Part shown: in pieces, positions 11,753 to 26,400 of the stretch
Layout of the letters: each line of letters begins with the position of its first letter
How positions within the stretch are numbered: the first letter of the stretch is position 1
DNA from: Antedon mediterranea
Lineage: Eukaryota; Echinodermata; Crinoidea; Comatulida; Antedonidae
Direction: 5' to 3'
DNA: 64,000 nucleotides
NCBI RefSeq assembly: GCF_964355755.1
Contig: NC_092676.1
Coordinates: 5,004,288 to 5,068,287 of the forward strand
Notes under the pieces: model-generated
What the model saw: only the letters and a program-made list of their open reading frames with translations
What the model was told of the DNA's origin: nothing
Databases searched by the model: none
Program-made: the position numbers and the translations under genes

Positions 11753-12205
11753 CCGTAATTATTTGAATAAGATAAAGGCCTGGGTGGGGCGCTTTGTGTT
11801 CAGGTTTATTTAGGGAAGGCGTTTATTTTTGTTGGGTGTAATATGGTAACATATGTAATAAATAAATAAATACCCCCTGGATATGAAAAAATACAACACA
11901 ATTAATATTGATAAGTGATAAAATACAGTAAAAATTGTATGAAAATGCTTGGTAAATTGTAGATCATGTCAATCAATGAATTCTACCTATACAAATAGAT
12001 GTTGTAATACAATATTGTGTATATGCATTTGACGGGGTTTTTATTCGAGGAAATAAATAAATGCCCCGGGCGTTTATTTGAGGGTATTTTTATTGGGGGA
12101 GGGGGTTTGGGCGTTTATTCAAATTAATTTCTAAGGAGGAGAGGGGGGAGGAACGTTTATTCAAGGGAGGTGTTTATTGAAAGCTGGGCCTTTATTTCGA
12201 ATAAT
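11753..12205. mobile_element. MITE with CCGTAATTATTTGAATAA ends
   Basis: The left end ccgtaattatttgaataa and right end ttcgaataattactgca are inverted repeats. The interior repeats 'cgtttattcaagggaggtg'-type units. A related fragment (gagcgtttattcgaataaat) lies at about 14690-14805. No coding capacity. Confidence 0.65.
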
Positions 12206-12678
12206 TACTGCAATCAAATATTTTTAGATGCTGAAGATTACATACGAATACGATAGATACAAATTTTATAAGCAAAACCAGAAATAGAGATTGCGAAATT
12301 AAATTGGATTCAGAGGAAACCAAATTGAGACGCACTTTGCACTTAAACATATATACAATTGTGTATGAGGATAATGAATGTCGCTGCCCAAACATTATAT
12401 TTCCTCAGGAATCCCCATCCAATCCATCTCAGAACCAATTGCCATTACGATTATCCGGAACCAGTAGCATCATCAAGCCTTGCTTTCTTTTCGTTTTTAT
12501 ACATTTCATATTCCGTTGAGATTTCCCTGTCATTTCTTACTGGACACGAATGTCTTGAAGTAACACACTGCAATTACAATAAACCAAATGCTGTTAAATG
12601 CAATAAAATGGTAATAAATGACATATCAGCCTGTCAGTGACTTCAGAGGCAGTGCAATCTTAAGATTGTCTGGTTGTA

Positions 12679-12812
12679 AAGCTCTATCTACACAATCAAA
12701 CTTTATGATACAAAAAAATGTGATGTGCCCATGGACATGATGATATCACTACCATATTTAAGAATATCATCACTACCATATTTGGGCACATCACACCTTG
12801 TTTGATAGTGTC
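12679..12812. mobile_element. MITE of the AAGCTCTGTCTACACTATC family (copy 4)
   Basis: The left end aagctctatctacacaatca follows TA. The interior contains 'gatgtgcccatggacatgat' and 'tttgggcacatcacacc'. The right arm tttgatagtgtc is truncated. Confidence 0.8.
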
Positions 12813-14362
12813 TTAATGATTATAGTGTCATATTATTATGTTGTGATTCTCTCTGTTTAGAGAAGGATGCTTTAGACCAGGTCCGCCTTATTATTAGCCA
12901 ATCAAAATCGCATAAATTTTGGAGGGAAAATGTTATCCTCCTCTGAAGCCTAAAATTAATATCCAGTATAAAAGTAGAATGTAATAGATATTAGAGGAGA
13001 AGAGAGAATAAGATCAGAGTAGATAAACGGAAAGATGATAAAGAATATAATAAGGCTTGACTGGTAGTGGTAGAAAGATGTATTAATCGAATTACAAGGA
13101 ATAAAAGTTCTAGTTGAGTTAAATATACTTTTTGTATGAGTTATCATTCAGTGACAGCTGTGTACGTCGCGTGGAAATATATACGCCCGAGAAAGCTCGG
13201 AACGACAGCTGTGTACGTCGAGTGGATATACGCCTGAGAAAGCTCGGAACCAACTAAAGATAAATTCACTACAATTATCCAAAATATGAAGTTTAGTTTG
13301 CTGTTTATTTTTAGTTTCATCATCTAAAGGTAGTTTAGTTTGTGAAGGAAAGGGTCAAAGGTCAAGGTCACAATTAAAAACCGTAATTATAATTTCATTT
13401 GTACAGGCTAGAGAATGATTTATTACAGACTTCAATTAAATCTAATTACCTTAATTACTAAGTGGCCTGTTTAGGTCTAGTATATAAAACCCCTTTTTTC
13501 AGGTGTTGGGGCATAAAATTTAGAGTCAGATGTCACGTCACACAAATATTTTAGTCGTGTGCAACGCGACTCTACAGCTCACTATGTCGGTCGGTTGGTC
13601 GGTAAACACTAACTTACATATGGCCTTGTCTTGATATCGGTTTCATCTAGCTAGGTCAATTTTTCAGAGTATATTCCTTATGGCCAGGACTCGATGTGGT
13701 TATGTTTTTGACGCGTCGGTGCGCAATCAAACATTACGCGGTCTACGCACGATTTAACGAAATCACGTTTGTAATCATATTTTCACAAGCATGAATCACA
13801 ATTAAGTAAAATTTGGTACTCATAAATTTCAGGTCATATTTCATCATTATGGAAATACAATTCCGTGCTTAGCGCATATAACGCATGTGTACGCGCGCTT
13901 AAAATTGTCAAATTTATTTTCGATGAAATTAGAGTACGTTTCAGGCAATTTTAAGCGTTTAAAAAATTGCAATGAGTGCGCAGATTTTTGCATGCGCACT
14001 GCACGTTAAACGTTAATACGCACTCTTTTTGCTCGATTTCTATTTTACAACCTTTCTTTAATAATGTCATATTTGATTCACTTTCCAACTCGAAATTACG
14101 TTATATGAGCACGTCAAAAACGCACATGTAAATTAATAAAATAAACATTTTCAACATTTTTAAAAATGTTCAGAAAGACAGCAAACTAAATAAACATTTT
14201 TCGGAAGCAGATTTTTATGTAGACAAATTATACTGTTATGCATTCCCAGATTTCTCTCTAGTTTAATCATGTGTTTTCTTGCCCATTTCCACTTTGGGAG
14301 CAACTTGAGTGATTCATGTTGTTTTCGTGTGGATTTTGTTGTTTTGTTTTAGGCCAATGTCT
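12813..14362. other. Gene-poor region 3' of the LRR gene
   Basis: It includes a direct repeat 'gacagctgtgtacgtcg' at about 13154 and 13204. A fragment at 13555-13610 (gcgactctacagctcactat, gtcggtcgg) recurs near 39865. No gene was assigned. A possible exon just beyond, at 12451-12567 (-), is discussed in the findings. Confidence 0.5.
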
Positions 14363-14483
14363 TTATTTTTCTTCAACGAAATATATGAAAATCAATACTT
14401 CTCTTGTTTCTACATCTTCACATGGAGGTTCACACTTTCTAATATCTCCAACGAGACAACACAGTCTTGAACAATCTGATTGC
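14363..14483 (-). CDS. Candidate terminal Cys-rich exon of the LRR gene
   Basis: It starts after a good acceptor (tctcatag). The phase-2 frame set by the preceding LRR exon reads QSDCSRLCCLVGDIRKCEPP, then CED, and stays open to TAA at 14363-14365. Five cysteines in 18 residues (CxxxCC...C...C) would suit an LRR C-cap or the cysteine box after the LRRs of LRR-GPCRs. Phase agreement supports it. The lack of a recognisable LRRCT and possible further splicing limit certainty. Confidence 0.45.
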
Positions 14484-17400
14484 CTATGAGAGAAAAACCA
14501 AACACACAGCAAATGAATGTGAATGATTTTAGTTGCATTTTAACAAATTTTAACAATTGAAGGAAATTTATTAATATTAATAATTTATTTATAGTTGTTT
14601 TGCGTGCTTGCTGCTCTTCGATCATAAAGATGATGAGTACAAGTTTAGAAAATTCAAAGATTTTGAAGGTACAATACCGAATTTATTGCTCAAGAGAGTT
14701 TATACAAGGGAGGTGTTTATTCGCAATGATGTTCTATGGGGAGAGTTTATTCGAGGGAGACGTTTATTCAAAGCCGAGCGTTTATTCGAATAAATGTGGT
14801 AATTGATACTTTCTGATAAATTCTATTCAGAATATCACGATTATTATGTGTAGTCTCATAATAATTACACAAAGAATAAGAACATACTATGAACTGTAAC
14901 ATTTAATTGGAATTACTATATATTAATTTTAATGTTGATTTTAAATTGAACATAAACTAACATTTAAATTATTAATGTAGATTATTTGACAGCTTCCTAA
15001 AATTAAAAACCGAAAATTCAATTAAAAAAATTGAAACTGGTTAAACAACAGCGCCAACATTTTTTTTAAAAAGGTTTAGCAGCTGAAATTTTTTATAGCA
15101 AGTTACCTCCGACGTGATGCGAGTCAGAACATACCCTTAGACGTAAAGTTCACCGAAACATTATATGATAAATTAGTGTATAGAACGCCGATGAATAATA
15201 CACATTAATGAAATTAAAGGACCAATCAAAACTTAAACCAAGAGACACTTAAGACAATTGACCTGAATGCAGTAGTACGAATTAAATGAAATTCAAATTA
15301 TTAAATATTGATTTTCCTTTGAAAAATAATAACAGTAACATTATGTATGCACACCTGTCATACTTACAATTCGACTAAGTTGGTTAATTCTTCAAAAGTT
15401 TTATCTTCGTAAAACCGTAATCTGTTCCCATCTAAACGTCTAAATGATAATATTCAACGATGATTAACCATAGTAAATTTTGAAAATAGTAACATTTTGA
15501 AATAAAGGCTATGTAATATTCCATGAGTATAGGTTGTATAGGATGTGAATAACCAGAGGCTCATGTGAAATAATGGGCGAAGTCAGAATGAAAATTGGAA
15601 TGAATTTAATCAACGACTAATGTCATAAATGTTTTTTTTTTTATTTATTTATACGTAACCATTCCAGTGTTGCAAAAACCAAATACACACATACACATAC
15701 AAGTTTCTCGTTCAATTCAAGTTGCATTTATATTTATACTGAATCTTACAGCAAATAACTAACTTTGTATCCTATAATTTTTTTTTTTTAATTTTTTTTT
15801 TATTCCGGTATATAAAACATTACAAAAAGCAGAACAAGTCTGAAATTATTGTAGTACATATAATAAAAAATTTACATTACAGATAAAAAATACAAAACAA
15901 TTTACAATATGCATAAAAAAAATAAATATACTGTACATTAATCATTAAAATTTATCCAATAGAGCAAAAATGCATAATGACATGTTTAACCTAACAGTAT
16001 CAATTATTTTCCAAATAGCTACTTCATAGTATGTTGGGGAATATTTAAATCGTAATAAAATCACATAGTGTTAACTTACAAATATGTAAGTGATGAAGCA
16101 AAAGAAGAAAATGCATCTGGTTCTATGGTAGTTATAGCGTTGTTGTATAAATACCTGTTAAGATAATCAATATTTATTTTATTATTACTACTGTTTTTTT
16201 AAAGCAATATTTGTTTTCTCTAGTGCATATCATACAGTGTGTATGTTATAGTAACTATCACTATCAAGTGATAATAGCATAATACTAATACTTTCATGTG
16301 AATTTTCTTCAATGTTAAATTGTTATCTAATTAATCTCTTTAGGCCTAATTAAAGACAAAAATGAATGATTAAGTCTAAACGATTTAAACAAAATGAATG
16401 TATTGATTACAATGCATAATATTCATTGTTATGAATTTAATTTTACATTTAAATATACATCAACATAATTTGATGGTTCAGTAAAATTCATCAAAATGCT
16501 ACATAGTTACATAAAAATGTGTGTGGTTGCAATGACATCATTATATTGTTTTCAGTGTGTTCCTATGCACTCATGACATTTATATAATCATAAGCTTTAA
16601 TTTGATGTCAGACATAAAATAGAAATGACTTTTAAGATTTAAAAAAAAATTACGTAATACCTGACTATATAATAGTATGGCTTAAATGATGTCATTACAT
16701 TGTTAAAATACTATTTTTACATATGCTCGTGTTGTTACACATGTCATAAGCTTTAATTTGATACCAAACTTTACATGTTCATTTTTTTTTTCATTTTTCA
16801 GAAAATTATGTAATGTATTTATATAATGGGTGTGGCTTAATTAATGGCATCTTTCAACTGTTCAAATTATATTTTACATAGTTCCGTGGTGTTTACATGT
16901 CATAAGCTTTAATTTAATACCAAACTTTCCATATTTATTTGATTTCTTGAATATTTCAACAAAGTTATGTAATATATAATGGGTGTGGCTTTGATAATGT
17001 CATTATATTGTGAAATTATATTTTCTCATTCTCATCTTACATGTCAAATTATAATTTGATACCAAACTTGACATACATTTTTAATATATATTTTTTTACA
17101 TAGCTACATATATATTAAAAGGGGCGTGGTCAAAATGAGTCATTAATTAGAAGAAGGTTTCCGTCAAGTTTCATGCTTTTGTCACGAAGTGCACAAAAAA
17201 ATTGCTCAGCAACCAACTAATATATATGTTAACTAAATCAGAGAGAGAAAAAAATAACTCTTTAAATGTTGTTTTAAAACATTTACTTAGTCAACCACTG
17301 ACAGCGTAGAGCAGCGTTCCGAAACCTTTTTTGACCACGACCCCAATGATTATATTTTGGGAGTTCTAGCGACCCACCAAGTTTTTGAGCCACAAGCGAT

Positions 17401-20400
17401 TGTATATAAAATTCATAATAATGCGACCTCGGCAAAACGATCGTATCTACTTTCTTTCCGGTGAACACCGCGACCGACGATTTAAACATTTTGTGTTCAA
17501 ATGTAAACGTCATGGGGAGTTCGCTATAAAATGGTGAGGGAGCCCTCCCCTGGCCTGGCTATTGAAAAAGAACATTTTAATTCGAAAACCAGTTTTGTCA
17601 TAGTACTGTTGTCAGACATTTATTATTCCTAATACATACCGGAAGTGCAAGTGCGCAGAGTTAATGATTATAATTATTAGAAATCAAATGTCAATTGGCA
17701 ATTACTCTGATTGTTGGGTTGTACCTTTAGATTTGCAAAAAGCATTTGACACAGTTGACCATGATATATTGCTCGAAAAACTAAAGGATTTGGATTGGAC
17801 CAATAGATTGGTTCCAATCATATCTTAAGAATAGGCAACAATTAGTATATAAAGGTAAAATCAAGCCACTTGGAATTTCTCATATTGTGGCTCAAGGAAG
17901 CATAATTGGGGCTCTATTATTTCTATGCTATGCTAACGATATGAAAATAAGTGTAAATTGTAATTTTATTTTAAACGCTGATGACAGCGTTCTTTTAGTA
18001 TCTGGTAAGAACCCATATAGCTTCAAGACTGAGTTCAGAATTGTCAACCTGTAGTGAATGACTCATTGACAACAAGTTATCCCTCCATATGGGAAAGACT
18101 CAGGCCATGGTGTTTGGACCCAAACATAAAATGAAAATGGTCAGGGATTTTAAAGTATATTGTGATGAAATCCAAGACAGTGTCAACAATCCAATACTGG
18201 TTCTCGGTCAAGTTGTCCTTCAATGTATTTAATGAAATAATAATTAAATATCTTTAAATTTTAATCTTAAAAATGGTTATTTGGTTACTGTATAAATGCC
18301 TTCTGTATGTATTGATCACATTATGAATTGATACAATGCATAATATTCAATGTTTATAAATTTTTATTTAAATTTATTTTAAAACTATCAAAATACTCAT
18401 AAACACAATTCCTATAGAAAATTATAAATATTTAATATCATCCTAATTATTCATTTTATAAATATCTTAATTTTTTATTGGTCATTATTTAAAAAAGAGA
18501 TTTATTTATTAATTAGGATGATATTAAATATTTATAATTTTCTATAGGAATTGTGTTTATGAGTATTTTGATAGTTTTAAAATAAATTTAAATAAAAATT
18601 TATAAACATTGGATATTATGCATTGTATCAATTCATAATGTGATCAATACATACAATGGCTGGCAATGTACTTATTTGGTTACTGTACAAATCCCTTCAA
18701 AGTAAAAACAATGTACAGTAACAATTACAATATTCAAGCTGTTTGATATGTAAATGCTGATGAGTATACTTTAATTAGGCTACAGTAAAATAAACTATTA
18801 AAATATGAAAATGTTATTGTCATGAAAACAATTTATATAGAAAATGTTAAATATTTGTATTACTCTTGTTTTTCTTATTGTCACTTGTATATTTATAATT
18901 ATTTTTATATGAGAATGCTGAATATTCTCTATCAGCTTACTGTTTATGATGATATAGTAATTTTAAAGTCTCTTAAATGACCAATTGTAAAACTATTAAT
19001 ATCTTTAACCAATTCATCCTGATAAGTGCTTAAAGAATGAATAATTTATTATTTATTTAGAAAAAAGTTAAACATAGAAATTAATATTTAGTCCTTCAGT
19101 TTTGTCATTTCTGTCAATCTATCAAACACAAGGGTTGGCAATGCACTTATTTTGTTATGTTCTTCTAGGCTTATAGGTACAGTGATGTAGTGATGGGGTT
19201 GGGGTATAGAAACTGATCCCACGAAATGAAATTATTTCTGATATTTTAATCAATAGGTGCCAGTAATAATTATATATTCTTGATTTACATATTCTTAAAT
19301 ATATTTTTAAAATTCCAAGTTATAAATAGACTTGAAAGTGTTATTCTCAACATTTTGTTATCATCTTAATGTATTATTTTTTATATATTTACAGTATGTA
19401 TTGATCACATTTTGAAATTATACAATGCTTATTATTAATTATTATTTTATTATTTATTTTTAAAACAAATGAAACAAAGAAATAAATATGTGCAAAATAC
19501 TTACAGGTATTTCAATGCTGTCAATTTATCAAATACATTGGTTGGCAATGTACTTATTTTGTTATCCCTCAAATTCCTTCAAAGTAAAAACAATGTACAG
19601 TAACAATTACAATATTCAAGCTGTTTGATATGTCAACTTTTACTTTTCATATTCATTTTGATTTTTTTGTAAAGTCTTTCAGTCAATGATAGGGACATTA
19701 TCTACATAGTAAATACTGATGAGTATACTTTAATTAGGCAAACATAACTAATAAAATATGAAAAGTGATTTTTAAAATATTATGTATTGATCACCTTATT
19801 CAATGATACTATGCATAATATTCAATGTTATAAATTATTATATTATTTATTTTCAAGACAAATTAAACAAAGAATTAAAATACTCATGAACACAATTTCT
19901 ATTTTAAATATTTAGTATCATCTTAATGTATATAATAATAATTGTTAAATAAATCTCTTTTTTAAATAATGACCAATTAAAAATTAAGATTTTTATAAAA
20001 TGAATAATTAATATTGATAATTGTTAACATTTTACTAAACCTTTAAAAAAATAATTATATACATATACAGTATGTATTGATCACATTATGAAATTACACA
20101 ATGCATAATATTCATTATTATTTTTATTTTATTATTTATTTTTAAAACAAATTAAACAAAGAAATAAAACAAATTAAACATGACCAAATACTTACAGTGT
20201 TGTCAGTGCTGTCAATCTATCAAATACATTGGCTGGCAATGTACTTATTTGGTTATTGTACAAAGACCTTAAAAGTAAAAACAATGTACAGTAACAATTA
20301 CAATATTCAAACTGTTTGATATGTAAATGCTGATGAGTATACTTTAATTAGGCTACAGTAAAATAAACTATTAAAATAAGAAAATGTTATTGTCATGAAA

Positions 20401-23400
20401 ACAATTTATATAGAAAATTTTAAATATTTGTATATTTTTATTACTCTTGTTTTTCTTATTGTCACTTGTATATTTTTAATTATTTTTATATGAGAATGCT
20501 GAATATTCTCTATCAGCTTACTGTTTATGATGATATAGTAATTTTAAAATCTCTTAAATGACCAATTGTAAAACTAGTAATATCTTTAACCAATTCATCC
20601 TGATAAGTGCTTAAAGAATGAATAATTTATTATTTATTTAGAAAAAAAGTTAAACATAGAAATTAATATTTAGGCCTACAGTTTTGTCAGTGCTGTCAAA
20701 CTATCAAATACATGGGTTGGCCATGCACTTATTTTGTTATGTTGTAGGCTTATAGGTACAGTGATGTAGTGATGGGGTTGGGGTATAGAAACTGACTCCA
20801 CGAAATGAAATTATTTCTGATATTTTAATCAATAGGTGCCACTAATAATTATATATTCTTGATTTACATATTCTTAAATATATTTTTAAAATTCCAAGTT
20901 ATAAATAGACTTGAAAGTGTTATTCTCAACATTTTGTTATCATCTTAATGTATTATTTTTTATACATTTACAGTATGTATTGATCACATTTTGAAATTAT
21001 ACAATGCATAATATTCAATGTTATAAATTATTATATTATTTATTTTCAAGACAAATTAAACAAACAATTGAAATACTCATGAACACAATTTCTATTTTAA
21101 ATAATTAGTATCATCTTAATGTATATAATAATAATTATTAAATAAATCTCTTTTTTAAATAATGACCAATTAAAAATTAAGATTTTTATAAAATGAATAA
21201 TTAATATTGATAATTGTTAACATTTTACTAAACCTTTAAAAAAATAATTTATATACATATACAGCATGTATTGATCACATTTTGAAATTATACAATTTAT
21301 AATATTCATTATTATTTTTATTTTATTATTTATTTTTAAAACAAATTAAACATGACCAAATACTTACAGTCTTGTCAGTGCTGTCAATCTATCAAATACA
21401 TTGGCTGGCAATGTACTTATTTGGTTCCTGCTCAAATCCCTTTAAAGTAAAAACAATGTACACAAAGAATTACAATATTCAAGCTGTTTGATATGTAAAT
21501 GCTGATGAGTATACTTTAATTAGGCTACAGTAAAATAAACTATTAAAATAAGAAAATGTTATTGTCATGAAAACAATTTATATAGAAAATTTTAAATATT
21601 TGTATATTTTAATTACTCTTGTTTTTCTTATTGTCACTTGTATATTTATAATTATTTTTATATGAGAATGCTGAATATTCTCTATCAGCTTACTGTTTAT
21701 GATGATATAGTAATTTTAAAGTCTCTTAAATGACCAATTGTAAAACTATTAATATCTTTAACCAATTCATCCTGATAAGTGCTTAAAGAATGAATAATTT
21801 ATTATTTATTTAGAAAAAAGTTAAACATAGAAATTAATATTTAGTCCTTCGGTTTTGTCATTTCTGTCAAACTATCTAACACAAGGGTTGGCAATGCACT
21901 TATTTTGTTATGTTCTAGGCTTATACTGTAGGTACAGCGATGTAGTGATGGGGTTGGGGTATAGAAACTGACTTCACGGAATGAAATTATTTCTGATATT
22001 TTAATCAATAGGTGCCACTAATAATTATATATTCTTGATTTACATATTCTTAAATATATTTTTAAAATTCCAAGTTATAAATAGACTTGAAAGTGTTATT
22101 CTCAACATTTTGTTATCATCTTAATGTATTATTTTTTATACATTTATTGTATGTATTGATCACATTTTGAAATTATACAATGCATAATATTCAATGTTAT
22201 AAATTATTATATTATTTATTTTCAAGACAAATTAAACAAAGAATTAAAATACTCATGAACACAATTTCTATTTTAAATATTTAGTATCATCTTAATGTAT
22301 ATAATAATAATTGTTAAATAAATCTCTTTTTTAAATAATGACCAATTAAAAATTAAGATTTTTATAAAATGAATAATTAATATTGATAATTGTTAACATT
22401 TTACTAAACCTTTAAACAAATAATTTATATACATATACATTATGTATTGATCACATTATAAAATTATACAATGCATAATATTCATTATTATTTTTATTTT
22501 ATTATTTATCTTTAAAACAAATTAAACATGACCAAATACTTACAGGTATGTCAATGCTGTCAATCTATCAAATACATTGGCTGGCAATGTACGTATTTGG
22601 TTATTGTACAACCACCTTCAAAGTAAAAACAATGTACAGTAACAATTACAATATTCAAGCTGTTTGATGTGTAAATGCTGATGAGTATACTTTAATTAGG
22701 CTACAGTAAAATAAACTATTAAAATAAGAAAATGTTATTGTCATGAAAACAATTTATATAGACAATTTTAAATATTTGTATATTTGTATTACTCTTGTTT
22801 TTCTTATTGTCACTTGTATATTTTTAATTATTTTTATATGAGAATGCTGAATATTTTCTATCAGCTGACTGTTTATGATGATATAGTAATTTTAAAGTCT
22901 CTTAAATGACCAATCGTAAAACTATTAATATCTTTAACCAATTCATCCTGATAAGTGCTTAAAGAATGAATAATTTATTATTTATTTAGAAAAAAGTTAA
23001 ACATAGAAATTAATATTTAGTCCTTCAGTTTTGTCATTTCTGTCAAGCTATCAAACACAAGGGTTGGCAATGCACTTATTTTGTTATGTTCTTCTAGGCT
23101 TATAGGTACAGCGATGTAGTGATGGGGTTGGGGTATAGAAACTGACTTCACGGAATGAAATTATTTCTGATATTTTAATCAATAGGTGCCACTAATAATT
23201 ACATATTCTTGATTTACATATTCTTAAATATATTTTTAAAATTCCAAGTTATAAATAGACTTGAAAGTGTTATTCTCAACATTTTGTTATCATCTTAATG
23301 TATTATTTTTTATACATTTATTGTATGTATTGATCACATTTTGAAATTATACAATGCATAATATTCAATGTTATAAATTATTATATTATTTATTTTCAAG

Positions 23401-26400
23401 ACAAATTAAACAAAGAATTAAAATACTCATGAACACAATTTCTATTTTAAATATTTAGTATCATCTTAATGTATATAATAATAATTATTAAATAAATCTC
23501 TTTTTTAAATAATGACCAATTAAAAATTAAGATTTTTATAAAATGAATAATTAATATTGATAATTGTTAACATTCTACTAAACCTTTAAAAAAATAATTT
23601 ATATACATATACAGTATGTATTGATCACATTATGAAATTACACAATGCATAATATTCATTATTATTTTTATTTTATTATTTATTTTTAAAGCAAATTAAA
23701 CATGACCAAATACTTACAGATATGTCAATGCTGTCAATCTATCAAATACATTGGCTGGCAATGTACTTATTTGGTTATTGTTCAAATCCCTTCAAAGTAA
23801 AAACAATGTACAGTAACAATTACAATATTTAAGCTGTTTGATATGTAAATGCTGATGAGTATACTTTAATTAGGCTACAGTAAGATAAACTATTAAAATA
23901 AGAAAATGTTATTGTCATGAAAACAATTTATATAGAAAATATTAAATATTTGTATATTTTAATTACTCTTGTTTTTCTTATTGTCACTTGTATATTTATA
24001 ATTATTTTTATATGAGAATGCTGAATATTCTCTATCAGCTTACTGTTTATGATGATATAGTAATTTTAAAGTCTCTTGAATGACCAATTGTAAAACTATT
24101 ATATCTTTAACCAATTCATCCTGATAAGTGCTTATATAATGAATAATTTATTATTTACTTAGAAAAAGTTAAACATAGAAATTAATATTTAGTCCTTCAG
24201 TTTTGTCATTTCTGTCAATCTATCAAACACAAGGGTTGGCAATGCACTTATTTTGTTATGTTCTTCTAGGCTTATAGGTACAGTGATGTAGTGATGGGGT
24301 TGGGGTATAGAAACTGACTTCACGGAATGAAATTATTTCTGATATTTTAATCAATAGCTGCCACTAATAATTATATATTCTTGATTTACATATTCCTAAA
24401 TATATTTTTAAAATTCCAAGTTATAAATAGACTTGAAAGTATTATTCTCAACATTTTGTTATCATCTTAATGTATTATTTTTAATACATTTACAGTATGT
24501 ATTGATCACATTTTGAAATTATACAATGCATAATATTCATTGTTATAAATTATTGTATTATTTATTTTCAAGACAAATTAAACAAAGAATTAAAATACTC
24601 ATGAACACAATTTCTATTTTAAATATTTAGTATCATCTTAATGTATATAATAATAATTATTAAATAAATCTCTTTTTTAAATAATGACCAATTAAAAATT
24701 AAGATTTTTATAAAATGAATAATTAATATTGATAATTGTTAACATTCTACTAAACCTTTAAAAAAATAATTTATATACATATACAGTATGTATTGATCAC
24801 ATTATGAAATTACACAATGCATAATATTCATTATTATTTTTATTTTATTATTTATTTTTAAAGCAAATTAAACATGACCAAATACTTACAGATATGTCAA
24901 TGCTGTCAATCTATCAAATACATTGGCTGGCAATGTACTTATTTGGTTATTGTTCAAATCCCTTCAAAGTAAAAACAATGTACAGTAACAATTACAATAT
25001 TTAAGCTGTTTGATATGTAAATGCTGATGAGTATACTTTAATTAGGCTACAGTAAGATAAACTATTAAAATAAGAAAATGTTATTGTCATGAAAACAATT
25101 TATATAGAAAATATTAAATATTTGTATATTTTAATTACTCTTGTTTTTCTTATTGTCACTTGTATATTTATAATTATTTTTATATGAGAATGCTGAATAT
25201 TCTCTATCAGCTTACTGTTTATGATGATATAGTAATTTTAAAGTCTCTTGAATGACCAATTGTAAAACTATTATATCTTTAACCAATTCATCCTGATAAG
25301 TGCTTATATAATGAATAATTTATTATTTACTTAGAAAAAGTTAAACATAGAAATTAATATTTAGTCCTTCAGTTTTGTCATTTCTGTCAATCTATCAAAC
25401 ACAAGGGTTGGCAATGCACTTATTTTGTTATGTTCTTCTAGGCTTATAGGTACAGTGATGTAGTGATGGGGTTGGGGTATAGAAACTGACTTCACGGAAT
25501 GAAATTATTTCTGATATTTTAATCAATAGCTGCCACTAATAATTATATATTCTTGATTTACATATTCCTAAATATATTTTTAAAATTCCAAGTTATAAAT
25601 AGACTTGAAAGTATTATTCTCAACATTTTGTTATCATCTTAATGTATTATTTTTAATACATTTACAGTATGTATTGATCACATTTTGAAATTATACAATG
25701 CATAATATTCATTGTTATAAATTATTGTATTATTTATTTTCAAGACAAATTAAACAAAGAATTAAAATACTCATGAACACAATTTCTATTTTAAATATTT
25801 AGTATCATCTTAATGTATATAATAATAATTATTAAATAAATCTCTTTTTTAAATAATGACCAATTAAAAATTAAGATTTTTATAAAATGAATAATTAATA
25901 TTGATAATTGTTAACATTTTACTAAACCTTTAAAAAAATAATTTATATACATATACAGTATGTATTGATCACATTATGAAATTACACAATGCATAATATT
26001 CATTATTATTTTTATTTTATTATTTATTTTTAAAGCAAATTAAACATGACCAAATACTTACAGATATGTCAATGCTGTCAATCTATCAAATACATTGGCT
26101 GGCAATGTACTTATTTGGTTACTGTACAAATACCTTAAAAGTAAAAACAATGTACAGTAACAATTACAATATTTAAGCTGTTTGATATGTAAATGCTGAT
26201 GAGTATACTTTAATTAGGCTACAGTAAGATAAACTATTAAAATAAGAAAATGTTATTGTCATGAAAACAATTTATATAGAAAATATTAAATATTTGTATA
26301 TTTTAATTACTCTTGTTTTTCTTATTGTCACTTGTATATTTATAATTATTTTTATATGAGAATGCTGAATATTCTCTATCAGCTTACTGTTTATGATGAT

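Noticed and set aside
17300-17520. Possible hAT transposon remnant (cagcgttccgaaacctttttt)
   Set aside because: Only one end-like sequence is visible; no matching inverted end or target duplication was found.
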